A stretch of 64,000 bases of DNA from an uncultured Roseburia sp. GTDB lineage: Bacteria; Bacillota_A; Clostridia; Lachnospirales; Lachnospiraceae. The DNA is taken from contig CAAEAE010000103.1 of the NCBI GenBank assembly GCA_900753715.1, forward strand, positions 62,001 through 126,000, in the 5' to 3' direction. Below the pieces are notes generated by a model that searched no databases, had not been told where the DNA came from, and saw nothing but the letters and a program-made list of their open reading frames with translations. This document shows, one piece after another, positions 23,457 to 31,407 of this stretch. How positions within the stretch are numbered: position 1 is the first letter of the stretch; each line of letters starts with the position of its first letter. The position numbers and the translations under genes were made by a program.

Positions 23457-23738
23457 ATGGTTACTATTGTAGCAGATCCGGAAAGCTGCTCAGGAATGCA
23501 GCCGGAAATAATGCCGGGTGATACTCTATATATTGCTCCCGAAGAAAGAACCGGCGAAAGCGGTATATATGTAATTGAATACAAAGGAAATCAAAAACTC
23601 TGTAGACTTACAACAACCGCTTGCGGTAAATGGTTGGTTTTTTCTAATCCGGTGCACCGCGCGGAGTTCGTATCGGTGGAAGAACTGGAAACGTTGAAGA
23701 TATGCGGAAAGGTAATAAAACAGGTTAGAGAATATTAA
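23457..23738 (+). CDS. Stand-alone S24/LexA-like peptidase fold lacking catalytic residues
   Basis: A 93-aa protein whose order of motifs matches the C-terminal domain of LexA/CI repressors: SGMQPEIMPGDTLYI, then GIYVIEYKGNQKLCRL, then LVFSNP and a final GKVIKQV. In active S24 peptidases the first motif has Ser before Met and the second a Lys before Arg. Here these positions are Gly (SGM) and Cys (LCR), so self-cleavage is unlikely. There is no HTH domain. AAAGGAGG lies 8 bases before the ATG at 23457. It could be a dimerisation module or an anti-repressor acting on helper-phage repressors (inference). Confidence 0.6.
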   Translation: MVTIVADPESCSGMQPEIMPGDTLYIAPEERTGESGIYVIEYKGNQKLCRLTTTACGKWLVFSNPVHRAEFVSVEELETLKICGKVIKQVREY

Positions 23739-23816
23739 CCCCATGAACACACACCGGAAAGATTCGATGAATGCTCGACTGGACACAAAAAAACATAGAT
23801 ACCGGAGGGTAACACT

Positions 23817-23957
23817 ATGATAGTTTTAACGATTACACCAAGAAAAAAGAGAATCAGAGACCTTTTTATAAAGCGAGAGCCACAGCGGCAATTTTTCAAT
23901 TATGAATTTCCCAAGGAGGCAAAGACTACCAATGAGCCAACAAATCGGGATGCATGA
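23817..23957 (+). CDS. Small basic element protein, 46 aa
   Basis: MIVLTITPRKKRIRDLFIKR then EPQRQFFNYEFPKEAKTT. The ATG at 23817 follows CCGGAGGG at good spacing. It is strongly basic in its first half, consistent with nucleic-acid binding. Its 3' end overlaps the next small gene by 26 bases. No family is recognised. Confidence 0.5.
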   Translation: MIVLTITPRKKRIRDLFIKREPQRQFFNYEFPKEAKTTNEPTNRDA

Positions 23958-24087
23958 AGCTTATAGAATCGCCAGGAGTTGCGGCTATAAAAAAGATCAA
24001 CCGGTAAGTTATCAAGTCATGACTGCTATTGTGGCTAGTGCTTACCAAAAAGGCAAAGAAGAGGCAGGCAAAAAGCCTCACAGTTAA
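23932..24087 (+). CDS. Small element protein, 51 aa
   Basis: Starts MSQQIGMHEAYRIARSCGYK at 23932; AAGGAGG lies 11 bases upstream. An in-frame ATG at 23902 is possible but lacks a Shine-Dalgarno site. It is a helical, neutral-to-basic protein of unknown function in the tiny-gene cluster leading to the integrase. Confidence 0.5.
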   Translation: MSQQIGMHEAYRIARSCGYKKDQPVSYQVMTAIVASAYQKGKEEAGKKPHS

Positions 24088-24148
24088 AGAGAGGGGCGGC
24101 GCGTCTTTTGGCGTGTTGCCCTTTTTCTGTAGAAAGGCGGTTTTGTAT

Positions 24149-24361
24149 ATGGTAAAAGGAGCGCAGACCATAGCACAATATAAAATTATGCGATGGATAG
24201 ACGAACACTTTACAGACGTTGAAATAAAGCCACAGAAAGCCGATAGCGTGAAAATAACGGATAGTGTGGGCGGATGTATGATAATTACAATAAACGCCGC
24301 AGGGGACGTTATAGACGCACTTAGCGGCAAAATATTAGACAGAGAGGGGACGAGGGTATGA
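24149..24361 (+). CDS. Small element protein, 70 aa, coupled to the integrase
   Basis: Starts MVKGAQTIAQYKIMRWIDEH at 24149 with AGAAAGGCGG upstream. Its stop overlaps the integrase start (ATGA), so the two genes are translationally coupled. A basic N-terminal helix is followed by a beta-rich part (GGCMIITINAAGDV). Position just before int suggests a recombination-directionality or regulatory factor, but no family is recognised. Confidence 0.6.
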   Translation: MVKGAQTIAQYKIMRWIDEHFTDVEIKPQKADSVKITDSVGGCMIITINAAGDVIDALSGKILDREGTRV

Positions 24362-25578
24362 GCGAGAAGAGAAAAGACCACAAAGGGCGCATACTAAAGA
24401 CCGGGGAATATTGGGACCCTAAGGGGCGCCGGTATATGTTTCGCAAGATGGTAGACGGTGAAAGGGTAACTATCACAGATGATGATCTAATAGAGCTTAG
24501 AAAAAAAGAAAATGAACTACTACACCAGATAGACAGAGGGCGCAGGATCAGCAGTAAAAGCGCAAAAACGACTTTAAACGAATATTTTGAAAACTGGTTA
24601 GAATTATACGCTAAAAGCGGCAGAAAAGCCACCACATGCACCAATTACAAGAGTTATTATAATACCTATATACGGGAGACCATCGGCAAGAAACCAATAA
24701 CAAAGGTATCAAAAGCAGACATACAGAAAATTATAAATGATATGGTAAGGGACGGAAAAAAGCACTCTACGCTTGCAAATCTCAAAAGCTGTTTAAATAT
24801 CGTTTGTGATTGTGCTGTTGATGATGATATTATAGTAAAGAATCCGGCTAAAAATATACAGTTACCACAGACAGAAAGCGAAAAGCGGGAGCCGGTGCCG
24901 GAGGAACATATAAAAATCTTTTTGGAGTATGTGCGAAATAGTGACAGATATTCATATAGCTATCCGGCGTTTTTAGTTCTGTTTAATACTGGTATGAGAG
25001 TCGGAGAGCTTGCGGCGTTGACTTGGGAGGACGTGGACACCAAAGCCGGGGAGATCCACATAAATAAATCATTGAACCGGTACAGGGAAAAGGACTACGG
25101 CTTTACTCTGGCAGTAGGCAGCCCAAAAAGTAAAACATCAGTCCGCACGATTGCAATGAATGACACAGTAAAACTTGCCCTCCTGCGTTTGAAGATGCAG
25201 AGTGCAAGGGAGACCCCGACCCTCCCACGTGTGGACGATTCAGGCAACATAAAAGGAGAGGTAAAGGGCTTTGTATTTCTCAATAATAACGGGAATGTAT
25301 GGAGCGAACCACCTTTTAGGGAGCTTATAGCGCGTATTACAAAGCATTACAATAAAGAGGCGGAGAAGATGGGAAAGGAAAAAATAGAAGTGTGGAAACC
25401 ACACCAGAGCCGCCACAGCTACACAAGCCTCGCCTATTCTGTCGGCGCAGATATGAAAGCAGTTAGCCATATGTTAGGACACGCAAGCATCAATACAACA
25501 CTTGATGTATACGCAGAACTTAGCGAAGAGAAGAAAAAGGAGCAAGAGGCAGTTATAAAAGCGGTTCGGATCTCGTGA
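24358..25578 (+). CDS. int: Tyrosine recombinase (integrase) of the element
   Basis: A 406-aa integrase that catalyses site-specific insertion and excision at the att repeat. An N-terminal arm-binding domain is followed by a SAM-like core-binding domain (about residues 60-165, with TLNEYFENWLELYAKSGRK). The catalytic domain has NTGMRVGELAALTWEDVD with the first Arg, the Lys hairpin (PKSKTS), HQSRHSY with His and Arg, LGHASINTT and the nucleophile Tyr in LDVYAEL. All catalytic positions are present. The gene ends 138 bases before attR, the usual arrangement. Confidence 0.95.
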   Translation: MSEKRKDHKGRILKTGEYWDPKGRRYMFRKMVDGERVTITDDDLIELRKKENELLHQIDRGRRISSKSAKTTLNEYFENWLELYAKSGRKATTCTNYKSYYNTYIRETIGKKPITKVSKADIQKIINDMVRDGKKHSTLANLKSCLNIVCDCAVDDDIIVKNPAKNIQLPQTESEKREPVPEEHIKIFLEYVRNSDRYSYSYPAFLVLFNTGMRVGELAALTWEDVDTKAGEIHINKSLNRYREKDYGFTLAVGSPKSKTSVRTIAMNDTVKLALLRLKMQSARETPTLPRVDDSGNIKGEVKGFVFLNNNGNVWSEPPFRELIARITKHYNKEAEKMGKEKIEVWKPHQSRHSYTSLAYSVGADMKAVSHMLGHASINTTLDVYAELSEEKKKEQEAVIKAVRIS

Positions 25579-25603
25579 CAGTTTGTGACAAAATTTGTGA
25601 CAC
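25574..25603. repeat. Integrase arm-site-like repeats at the right end
   Basis: CGTGACA, TTGTGACAAAAT and TTTGTGACAC follow one another directly after the integrase stop; TTGTGACAAAAT is repeated exactly at 14000-14011 near attL. Confidence 0.5.
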
Positions 25604-25715
25604 TAGCGGTCAATGTGATAACTATTAGATGCAATCAGATGAATGTTGTTTTTATAAGGAAGTATTGAAAATAAAGCAGATGCAACGAGATACAAACACA
25701 CGAACATATGTGTGA

Positions 25716-25732
25716 CAAGAAAAAATACTTGA
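25716..25732. repeat. attR: 17 bp direct repeat at the right end of the integrated element
   Basis: CAAGAAAAAATACTTGA, identical to 13914-13930. Its last four bases are the first four of the ylxM promoter -35 box TTGACA. Confidence 0.82.
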
Positions 25733-25757
25733 CACCTGTTTTCTTTTATGATAACCT
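25729..25757 (+). promoter_or_regulatory. Promoter of the ylxM-ffh operon, overlapping attR
   Basis: TTGACA (25729-25734), 17 bases, TAACCT (25752-25757). The -35 box straddles the att core/right flank junction, so the promoter survives integration. Confidence 0.7.
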
Positions 25758-25774
25758 ATCCAAGGTGATTGATG

Positions 25775-26119
25775 ATGGAAGCAAAAGTAGAGCAGGCATA
25801 TCTCTATGATTTCTATGGAGAATTGCTGAATGAACATCAGAGAAAGATATATGAGGATTTCGTTTTCAACGACCTTTCTTTAGGAGAGATTGCAGACGAA
25901 GAGGGAATCAGCAGACAGGGTGTCCATGATATGGTGAAGCGCTGCACGAAGACGCTTGAGGGCTATGAGGAGAAGTTAAAGCTCATAGAAAAATTTCAGG
26001 CGGCAAAACAGCTTGTAGCACAGATTCAGAAGCTTGCCGGAGAGTTCCACGTAAGTCACGATGAAGCAATCATGGAAGAGATTGGACAGATATCCAATCA
26101 GATTTTAGAAGAATTGTAG
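25775..26119 (+). CDS. ylxM: YlxM/p13-family DNA-binding protein
   Basis: A 114-aa HTH protein ([20 protein letters not shown], sigma-70 region 4-like HTH) found directly before ffh in most Firmicutes and thought to act with the signal recognition particle pathway. Three start codons are stacked (TTG 25769, ATG 25772, ATG 25775). The last has the best distance (7 bases) from AAGGTG, so MEAKVEQAY is chosen. ffh follows after 32 bases. Confidence 0.9.
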   Translation: MEAKVEQAYLYDFYGELLNEHQRKIYEDFVFNDLSLGEIADEEGISRQGVHDMVKRCTKTLEGYEEKLKLIEKFQAAKQLVAQIQKLAGEFHVSHDEAIMEEIGQISNQILEEL

Positions 26120-26151
26120 GCAGTGCCCATGGCGGCAGAAATGAGGTTAGG

Positions 26152-27507
26152 ATGGCGTTTGACAGCTTATCAGAAAAACTTCAGAATGTGTTTAAAAATC
26201 TGCGCAGCAAGGGGCGTCTGACGGAGGATGATGTCAAGACAGCCTTAAAGGAAGTCAAGATGGCTCTCTTAGAGGCGGATGTCAATTTCAAGGTCGTAAA
26301 GCAGTTCGTAAAGGACGTGCAGGAACGTGCGATTGGCCAGGATGTTATGAACGGATTGAATCCGGGTCAGATGGTCATCAAAATCGTAAATGAGGAAATG
26401 GTCAAGCTCATGGGTTCCGAGACGACGGAGATTAAGCTAAATCCGGGCAAAGAGCTTACGATTATCATGATGGCAGGTCTTCAGGGTGCAGGTAAGACCA
26501 CGACTGCGGCAAAGATTGCCGGAAAACTCAAGCAGAAGGGCAAGAAAGTTCTTCTGGCAGCGTGTGATGTGTATCGTCCTGCAGCAATTGAGCAGTTACA
26601 GATTAACGGTGAAAAGCAGGGTGTGGAAGTTTTCTCCATGGGAGATAAGAACAAGCCTGTGGATATTGCCAAGGCGGCAATGGAACACGCTCTGAAAAAT
26701 GAATTTCATGTGCTGATTATCGATACAGCCGGACGTCTTCATATTGATGAAGACATGATGGCGGAATTGATTCAGATAAAAGAAAATGTTCCGGTGGCAC
26801 AGACGATATTGGTTGTAGATGCCATGACAGGACAGGATGCAGTCAATGTGGCTTCAACATTTGAAGAGAAAATCGGCATTGACGGCGTGGTACTCACCAA
26901 GTTAGACGGTGATACCAGAGGCGGTGCGGCGCTGTCCATCAGAGCGGTAACCGGTAAACCGATTCTTTATGCGGGTATGGGAGAAAAGCTCTCTGATTTG
27001 GAGCAGTTTTATCCGGATCGTATGGCATCGAGAATCCTCGGCATGGGAGATGTGCTGACGCTGATTGAGAAAGCACAGGCAGACATCGACGAGGAGAAGG
27101 CAAAAGAACTTGAGCAGAAGATGCGCAAGAACGAATTTGACTTCGAGATGTATTTAGAGTCCATGAGCCAGATGAAAAAAATGGGTGGACTTTCCGGAAT
27201 CCTTGGAATGATGCCGGGACTTGGAATCGGAAATGGCAAGAAAATGCCGGAGATTGATGAAGCAGCGGCAGAAAAGAGTATGGCGCGCACAGAGGCAATC
27301 ATTTATTCCATGACACCGGAGGAGAGAAGAAACCCGGCACTGATTAACCCGAGCAGAAAGCACAGAATTGCAAAGGGAGCCGGTGTGGAGGTTGCAGAGG
27401 TCAACCGTCTGGTGAAACAGTTCGAGCAGATGAAGAAAATGATGAAACAGATGCCCGGAATGATGAAAAAAGGTAAAAGAGGAATGTTTAAAGGACTTCC
27501 TTTTTAA
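26152..27507 (+). CDS. ffh: Signal recognition particle protein Ffh
   Basis: A 451-aa SRP54-type GTPase that binds signal peptides of membrane and secreted proteins with 4.5S RNA and FtsY. It has an N domain (1-85), P-loop [13 protein letters not shown] (about 105-117), [23 protein letters not shown], and a methionine-rich M domain ending [19 protein letters not shown]. Length and motif order are normal. Directly downstream in the same operon are rpsP and khpA. Confidence 0.97.
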   Translation: MAFDSLSEKLQNVFKNLRSKGRLTEDDVKTALKEVKMALLEADVNFKVVKQFVKDVQERAIGQDVMNGLNPGQMVIKIVNEEMVKLMGSETTEIKLNPGKELTIIMMAGLQGAGKTTTAAKIAGKLKQKGKKVLLAACDVYRPAAIEQLQINGEKQGVEVFSMGDKNKPVDIAKAAMEHALKNEFHVLIIDTAGRLHIDEDMMAELIQIKENVPVAQTILVVDAMTGQDAVNVASTFEEKIGIDGVVLTKLDGDTRGGAALSIRAVTGKPILYAGMGEKLSDLEQFYPDRMASRILGMGDVLTLIEKAQADIDEEKAKELEQKMRKNEFDFEMYLESMSQMKKMGGLSGILGMMPGLGIGNGKKMPEIDEAAAEKSMARTEAIIYSMTPEERRNPALINPSRKHRIAKGAGVEVAEVNRLVKQFEQMKKMMKQMPGMMKKGKRGMFKGLPF

Positions 27508-27542
27508 TATTTATCAGCAAAACCGATGAGGAGGTGAAACAA

Positions 27543-27788
27543 ATGGCAGTAAAGATCAGATTAAGAAGAATGGGACAGAAGAAAGCTCCTTTCTATAGAA
27601 TTATCGTTGCAGATTCCAGATCTCCAAGAGATGGAAAATGTATCGAGGAGATTGGAACTTATGATCCGACCAGAGATCCAAGCGAGTACCATGTTGATGC
27701 AGAGTTAGCTAAGAAATGGTTAGCAAACGGTGCACAGCCGACAGAGACTGTTAGCAGAATCTTTAAAGCAGCAGGTATCGAGAAATAG
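27543..27788 (+). CDS. rpsP: 30S ribosomal protein S16
   Basis: An 81-aa protein, [20 protein letters not shown] and so on, unmistakable S16. The ATG at 27543 follows GAGGAGGTG at 8 bases; an in-frame GTG at 27534 overlaps the SD and is rejected. Part of the conserved ffh-rpsP-khpA-rimM-trmD order. Confidence 0.97.
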   Translation: MAVKIRLRRMGQKKAPFYRIIVADSRSPRDGKCIEEIGTYDPTRDPSEYHVDAELAKKWLANGAQPTETVSRIFKAAGIEK

Positions 27789-27800
27789 TGAGGTGGACCT

Positions 27801-28031
27801 ATGAAAGAATTAGTAGAAGTAATTGCCAAATCACTTGTCGATTATCCGGAAGAAGTTGTTGTGACTGAAACCGAAAATGAAAAAGCAATTGTATTGGAAC
27901 TGCGCGTTGCACAGTCTGATATGGGCAAGGTAATCGGCAAACAGGGTCGAATTGCAAAAGCAATCCGCGCCGTTGTAAAGGCTGCTGCCTCAAAAGAAGA
28001 AAAGAAGGTTATTGTAGAGATTATGCAGTAA
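27801..28031 (+). CDS. khpA: KH-domain RNA-binding protein KhpA
   Basis: A 76-aa single KH domain protein (MKELVEVIAKSLVDYPEEV; GxxG loop VIGKQGRIAKAIR). In Firmicutes KhpA pairs with KhpB/Jag and binds many RNAs, affecting cell-wall and division functions. It lies 12 bases after rpsP with AGGTGG upstream. A terminator and a second hairpin separate it from rimM. Confidence 0.94.
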   Translation: MKELVEVIAKSLVDYPEEVVVTETENEKAIVLELRVAQSDMGKVIGKQGRIAKAIRAVVKAAASKEEKKVIVEIMQ

Positions 28032-28036
28032 CGGCG

Positions 28037-28068
28037 AAGGCTGTCTCCTATGTGAGATAGCCTTTTTT
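28037..28068 (+). terminator. Intrinsic terminator after khpA
   Basis: AAGGCTGTCTC pairs with GAGATAGCCTT, followed by six T. It should split ffh-rpsP-khpA from rimM-trmD at least partly. Confidence 0.75.
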
Positions 28069-28097
28069 ACTTTATGTGAGATACCGTTCACACGCGA

Positions 28098-28120
28098 AAG
28101 TGTGCGACAGGCGCACACTT
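28098..28120 (+). promoter_or_regulatory. Perfect 9 bp hairpin upstream of rimM
   Basis: AAGTGTGCG and CGCACACTT around a 5-base loop, 25 bases before rimM. Without a long T-run it may be a second weak terminator or an mRNA 5' stabiliser. Confidence 0.5.
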
Positions 28121-28145
28121 TATTCATAAAGAAGATGGAGAGTAT

Positions 28146-28667
28146 ATGGAAGATTTGTTGCAGGTTGGAGTCATCACAACAGTACACGGAGTGCACGGAG
28201 AAGTGAAGGTGTATCCGACAACAGATGATCCGGCGCGTTTTAAGGACCTCAAAGAGGTCATTTTAGATACCGGGAAAGAAAAACGAAATCTCGAAATTAC
28301 AGGTGTAAAGTTTTTTAAGAACCTGGTGATTTTAAAATTCAAGGGATATGATAACCGGAATGATGTGGAATGTTACCGTCAGAAAAAACTGTATGTCACA
28401 AGGGAAAATGCAGTAGAACTGGCGGAGAATGAATATTTTATTGCTGATTTGATTGGACTTCGTGCAATTACGGAGGATGGAGAGACACTTGGCAAAATTA
28501 CAGATGTAATCCATACGGGTGCCAATGATGTCTATGTGATTGAAGGAGAGGGAGGAGAAGAGATTCTTCTTCCCGCAATCAGGGAATGTGTAAAGAAGGT
28601 GGAGATTGCCGAAGGAACAATGCTGGTACATCTTCTGCCGGGGTTGCGTGAAATCAATCAAAAATAA
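28146..28667 (+). CDS. rimM: Ribosome maturation factor RimM
   Basis: A 173-aa protein needed for 30S head maturation (binds S19). N-terminal beta-barrel begins [20 protein letters not shown]; a PRC-barrel domain follows from about residue 95 ([24 protein letters not shown]). The ATG at 28146 has a GGAGAG ribosome site. It is 17 bases before trmD, the standard pairing. Confidence 0.96.
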   Translation: MEDLLQVGVITTVHGVHGEVKVYPTTDDPARFKDLKEVILDTGKEKRNLEITGVKFFKNLVILKFKGYDNRNDVECYRQKKLYVTRENAVELAENEYFIADLIGLRAITEDGETLGKITDVIHTGANDVYVIEGEGGEEILLPAIRECVKKVEIAEGTMLVHLLPGLREINQK

Positions 28668-28684
28668 GCAGACAGGAGAAAGAC

Positions 28685-30100
28685 ATGAAGTTTCATATCA
28701 TGACGCTGTTTCCAGATATGGTGATGCAGGGGCTTGACACCAGTATCATCGGCAGAGCCAAGGAGAAGGGGCTTTTGTCCATTGAGACGGTCAACATCAG
28801 GGATTATACGACGAATAAGCATAAGAAAGTGGATGATTACCCTTACGGCGGCGGAGCAGGAATGCTGATGCAGGCGCAGCCGGTGTATGATGCCTGGAAA
28901 TCAATTGCAGAGCGGATTGGGAAAAAGCCGCGGACGGTTTATCTCACACCGCAGGGAACGACTTTTCATCAGAAGATGGCAAAAGAACTTGCGTTGGAAG
29001 AGGATTTAGTTTTGCTGTGTGGGCACTACGAGGGAATCGACGAGCGTGTGTTAGAAGAAATCGTCACGGATTATGTTTCAATTGGCGATTATGTCTTAAC
29101 CGGCGGGGAGCTTCCGGCGATGGTCATGGTCGATGCGATTTCCCGGATGGTTCCTGGGGTGCTCTCAAATGAAGAGTCGGGCGAGACGGAGTCTTTTGAG
29201 GGAAAACTCTTAGAATATCCGCAGTACAGCAGACCGGAAGTCTGGCAGGGAAAAGCCGTGCCGGAGATTTTACTGTCCGGAAATCAGAAAAAAATCAGAG
29301 AATGGCGCAGGGAAGCTGCCATTTTGCGGACAAAAGAGCGGAGACCGGATTTGTACCTTGAATACGAGGCGCTTGAGAAATGCAGAGAAAAGCTCTTGAA
29401 GCAAAAGCTTCTGCACATTGATATGACAGAGCTGATTGCAAGAGGGCAGGCGGAACTGGTGCTTGCCGTAGAGGACGGAATCTGTCTTAGGGATGCTGTC
29501 AGCGGAGTATATTTTCTTTCGGCATCGACGTCCAAAGCGGGAGAGATGCTTTTTGACGCAATGGAGGCTTATGGGAAGGAATTAACGGCGATGGTAACGC
29601 ACCAGTCATTTCTTTTGGAGACGGCAAAAAAACGCTATTCCGTCAAATCGCTCATGAGCTGCTCACAGGCAGTTTATACGCGAAAAGAAAAACTGCCGGT
29701 TGTGGAAGTTGCTGCGGCGGAGAAAGTATTTTCTATCAGACGCCTTACCTTAGAGCACCTGGACGAAGTCTATGCGCAGTACCATACCCTGGCTGACAGG
29801 GAATATTTAAAGGGACGGATAGAAAAGGGAAGAATGTATGGCGCTTTTCTCGGGGAAAAACTTGTCGGATTTGCCGGAATCCACGAGGAGGGCAGCATCG
29901 GGATGTTGGAAGTGGCAGAGCCTTGCCGCGGCAGAAAAATCGGAAAAGCGTTAGAAACATACATGATAAACCTTTCCCTCGAACAGGGAATGACTCCGTA
30001 TGGACAGGTCAAGGAAGGAAACGAAACATCCATGCGCTTGCAGGAATCGCTGGGACTTTATTTTTCAAAGGAGCCGGTCTGCTGGATTGAAATCGAATAA
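28685..30100 (+). CDS. trmD: TrmD tRNA (guanine37-N1)-methyltransferase fused to a C-terminal GNAT-like domain
   Basis: 471 aa, nearly twice normal TrmD. Residues 1 to about 240 are a complete TrmD: MKFHIMTLFPDMVMQGLDTS, YPYGGGAGMLMQAQP, LLCGHYEGIDERV and the knot region VLTGGELPAMVMVDAISRMV. This part methylates G37 of tRNAs using S-adenosylmethionine. From about 250 a linker region leads to a GNAT-like domain (about 345-471) with IRRLTLEHLDEVYAQYH, GAFLGEKLVGFAGIHEEGSI and the acetyl-CoA-binding segment EVAEPCRGRKIGKALETYMI. No internal start or stop separates them. The usual following gene rplS is absent; a relic of tldD sequence follows instead. Confidence 0.92.
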   Translation: MKFHIMTLFPDMVMQGLDTSIIGRAKEKGLLSIETVNIRDYTTNKHKKVDDYPYGGGAGMLMQAQPVYDAWKSIAERIGKKPRTVYLTPQGTTFHQKMAKELALEEDLVLLCGHYEGIDERVLEEIVTDYVSIGDYVLTGGELPAMVMVDAISRMVPGVLSNEESGETESFEGKLLEYPQYSRPEVWQGKAVPEILLSGNQKKIREWRREAAILRTKERRPDLYLEYEALEKCREKLLKQKLLHIDMTELIARGQAELVLAVEDGICLRDAVSGVYFLSASTSKAGEMLFDAMEAYGKELTAMVTHQSFLLETAKKRYSVKSLMSCSQAVYTRKEKLPVVEVAAAEKVFSIRRLTLEHLDEVYAQYHTLADREYLKGRIEKGRMYGAFLGEKLVGFAGIHEEGSIGMLEVAEPCRGRKIGKALETYMINLSLEQGMTPYGQVKEGNETSMRLQESLGLYFSKEPVCWIEIE

Positions 30101-30122
30101 GCAAAAAAAGGCCTGAGACAGA

Positions 30123-30258
30123 GCCGGGATGCAGACAGTTCTTCGCGGACAGGAGAACCGGTATCGCAGATTGTGGTTCAAAACGGCAATGTCGTTCAAA
30201 ATGTCCGCTCAGATACCTTATCCGAGACGGAAACCAGGGAAATAAAAAATGGAGCCCA
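30123..30258 (+). pseudogene. Scrambled relic of tldD/tldE sequence
   Basis: 30123-30213 is about 93% identical to tldD at about 32102-32194. It is joined directly to 30214-30243, which matches tldE at about 33520-33549 (CCGAGACGGAAACCAGGGAA shared), and then to AAAATGGAGCCCA, which matches tldD at about 33348-33360. The fragments are in non-native order, so this is the footprint of a duplication followed by deletions. From 30259 to 30483 I see no gene, only upstream sequence of the GNAT gene. Confidence 0.8.
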
Positions 30259-30483
30259 GGCATGGAACTCCACCGGCTACGGGCATCGCAAGTTTCCGTA
30301 GCGCAACCATATGTACATTAACATTACAGGATGTGTATGTCAATAAACTCATGGTAGATATTGAATTATATTTTCCTGTATCGGCAGATTTTATCCCAGT
30401 TAGCAGGAAATCCCATATTATCAAGCAATTGTTTTTCTGTAAGATGAGGACACTGCTTAATTACAGTTTAGGGGAGATTATAA

Positions 30484-31281
30484 ATGATTAAGATAGTAAA
30501 TGATATTAATGAATATTTAGATTGGATTGATCCATTGTGCTTTGATACGCGCTTTTCCACGCCTTTTTGTGACAAAGCAAGAGTCACTGCTGTTTCAAAT
30601 AAAGAAAACCATAGATTGCTTTGTGCCTATGATGGAGATAGGTTAATCGGAATTTTCTGCCTTTTGGTTTTAGAGGAAGAAGAATACATAGAAACCGTTT
30701 TCCTTTATACAAAGGAAAAGAAAGCATATGAGGATTTGATGGATTATTTATCAAAACAATATAAAGGGTATGAGATATGGTTTGTTTATAATCCAAAGAA
30801 TGATGTGCTGGGAAATTATTTGTCAGAGAAACAGGCATTTTTCTATACCGAACAGAGGTACATGGAATATAAGGGCGTTAAAAAAGCGGATGTCAGTGAA
30901 GTAATACCATATTGCGATTCGCACAAAAATGAATATATCAGTATTCACAATAAGGAAGGCTATTGGGACGGAGAAAAAGTTCTGGCAAATATAGAAGACT
31001 TCTATATTTATCTATACATCCAAAATCAACATCTTGTTGGATACATTGATTTGAGCAAAGAAAATGATACAAATGAAATCATGGATTTGTGGATTCTTCC
31101 TGAGTATCGCAATCAGGGAATCGGAGGATTACTCCTAAAGAAGGCAATATTTGCAAACGGCGATAAGCGTCTGGTACTGACGGTTGATATCGACAACGCT
31201 CCGGCAATCCATTTGTATGAAAAGATGGGGTTCGAAGAAATATCTGCGAATAATAATATTACTGCGAAATTTACTTTGTAG
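30484..31281 (+). CDS. GNAT-family N-acetyltransferase
   Basis: A 265-aa acetyltransferase with two parts: an N-terminal GNAT-like half (residues about 1-120) and a C-terminal canonical GNAT domain with the acetyl-CoA motif A DLWILPEYRNQGIGGLLLKK (about 200-220) and motif B DNAPAIHLYEKMGFEEI. The substrate is unknown. The ATG at 30484 follows TTAGGGGAG. It is a single-gene unit unrelated in reading direction to any operon partner. Confidence 0.86.
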   Translation: MIKIVNDINEYLDWIDPLCFDTRFSTPFCDKARVTAVSNKENHRLLCAYDGDRLIGIFCLLVLEEEEYIETVFLYTKEKKAYEDLMDYLSKQYKGYEIWFVYNPKNDVLGNYLSEKQAFFYTEQRYMEYKGVKKADVSEVIPYCDSHKNEYISIHNKEGYWDGEKVLANIEDFYIYLYIQNQHLVGYIDLSKENDTNEIMDLWILPEYRNQGIGGLLLKKAIFANGDKRLVLTVDIDNAPAIHLYEKMGFEEISANNNITAKFTL

Positions 31282-31407
31282 TCAGAAGAAATCCACACTT
31301 CATGACATCTTCCCCTTGTTTCGTGACATTTACTGTCAGTCAGGAAGAAAATTGCCGATATACAGGATAGAGTCGTAGGATGAGTATCGCAAAAAGGAGA
31401 AGGTATT

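Larger units (their letters stand above)
13914..25732 (+). mobile_element. 11.8 kb integrated phage-satellite-like element
   Basis: Bounded by the 17 bp att repeat; a 12 bp sequence TTGTGACAAAAT near each end (14000-14011 and 25583-25594) may be integrase arm sites. The content is a type I toxin locus, an XRE regulator, a tape-measure-like protein, an excisionase-like HTH, a replication initiator, a TerS-like protein, an RHH regulator, tiny genes and a tyrosine integrase next to attR. Large terminase, portal, capsid, tail fibre and lysis genes are absent. Size, own replication, TerS without TerL and integrase fit a phage-inducible-island-like satellite; a decayed prophage is the alternative, but most genes are intact with good ribosome binding sites. 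Confidence 0.8.

Noticed and set aside
23743..23820. 25-aa basic frame after the S24-like gene
   Set aside because: No ribosome site before the ATG; more likely leader sequence of the following 46-aa gene.
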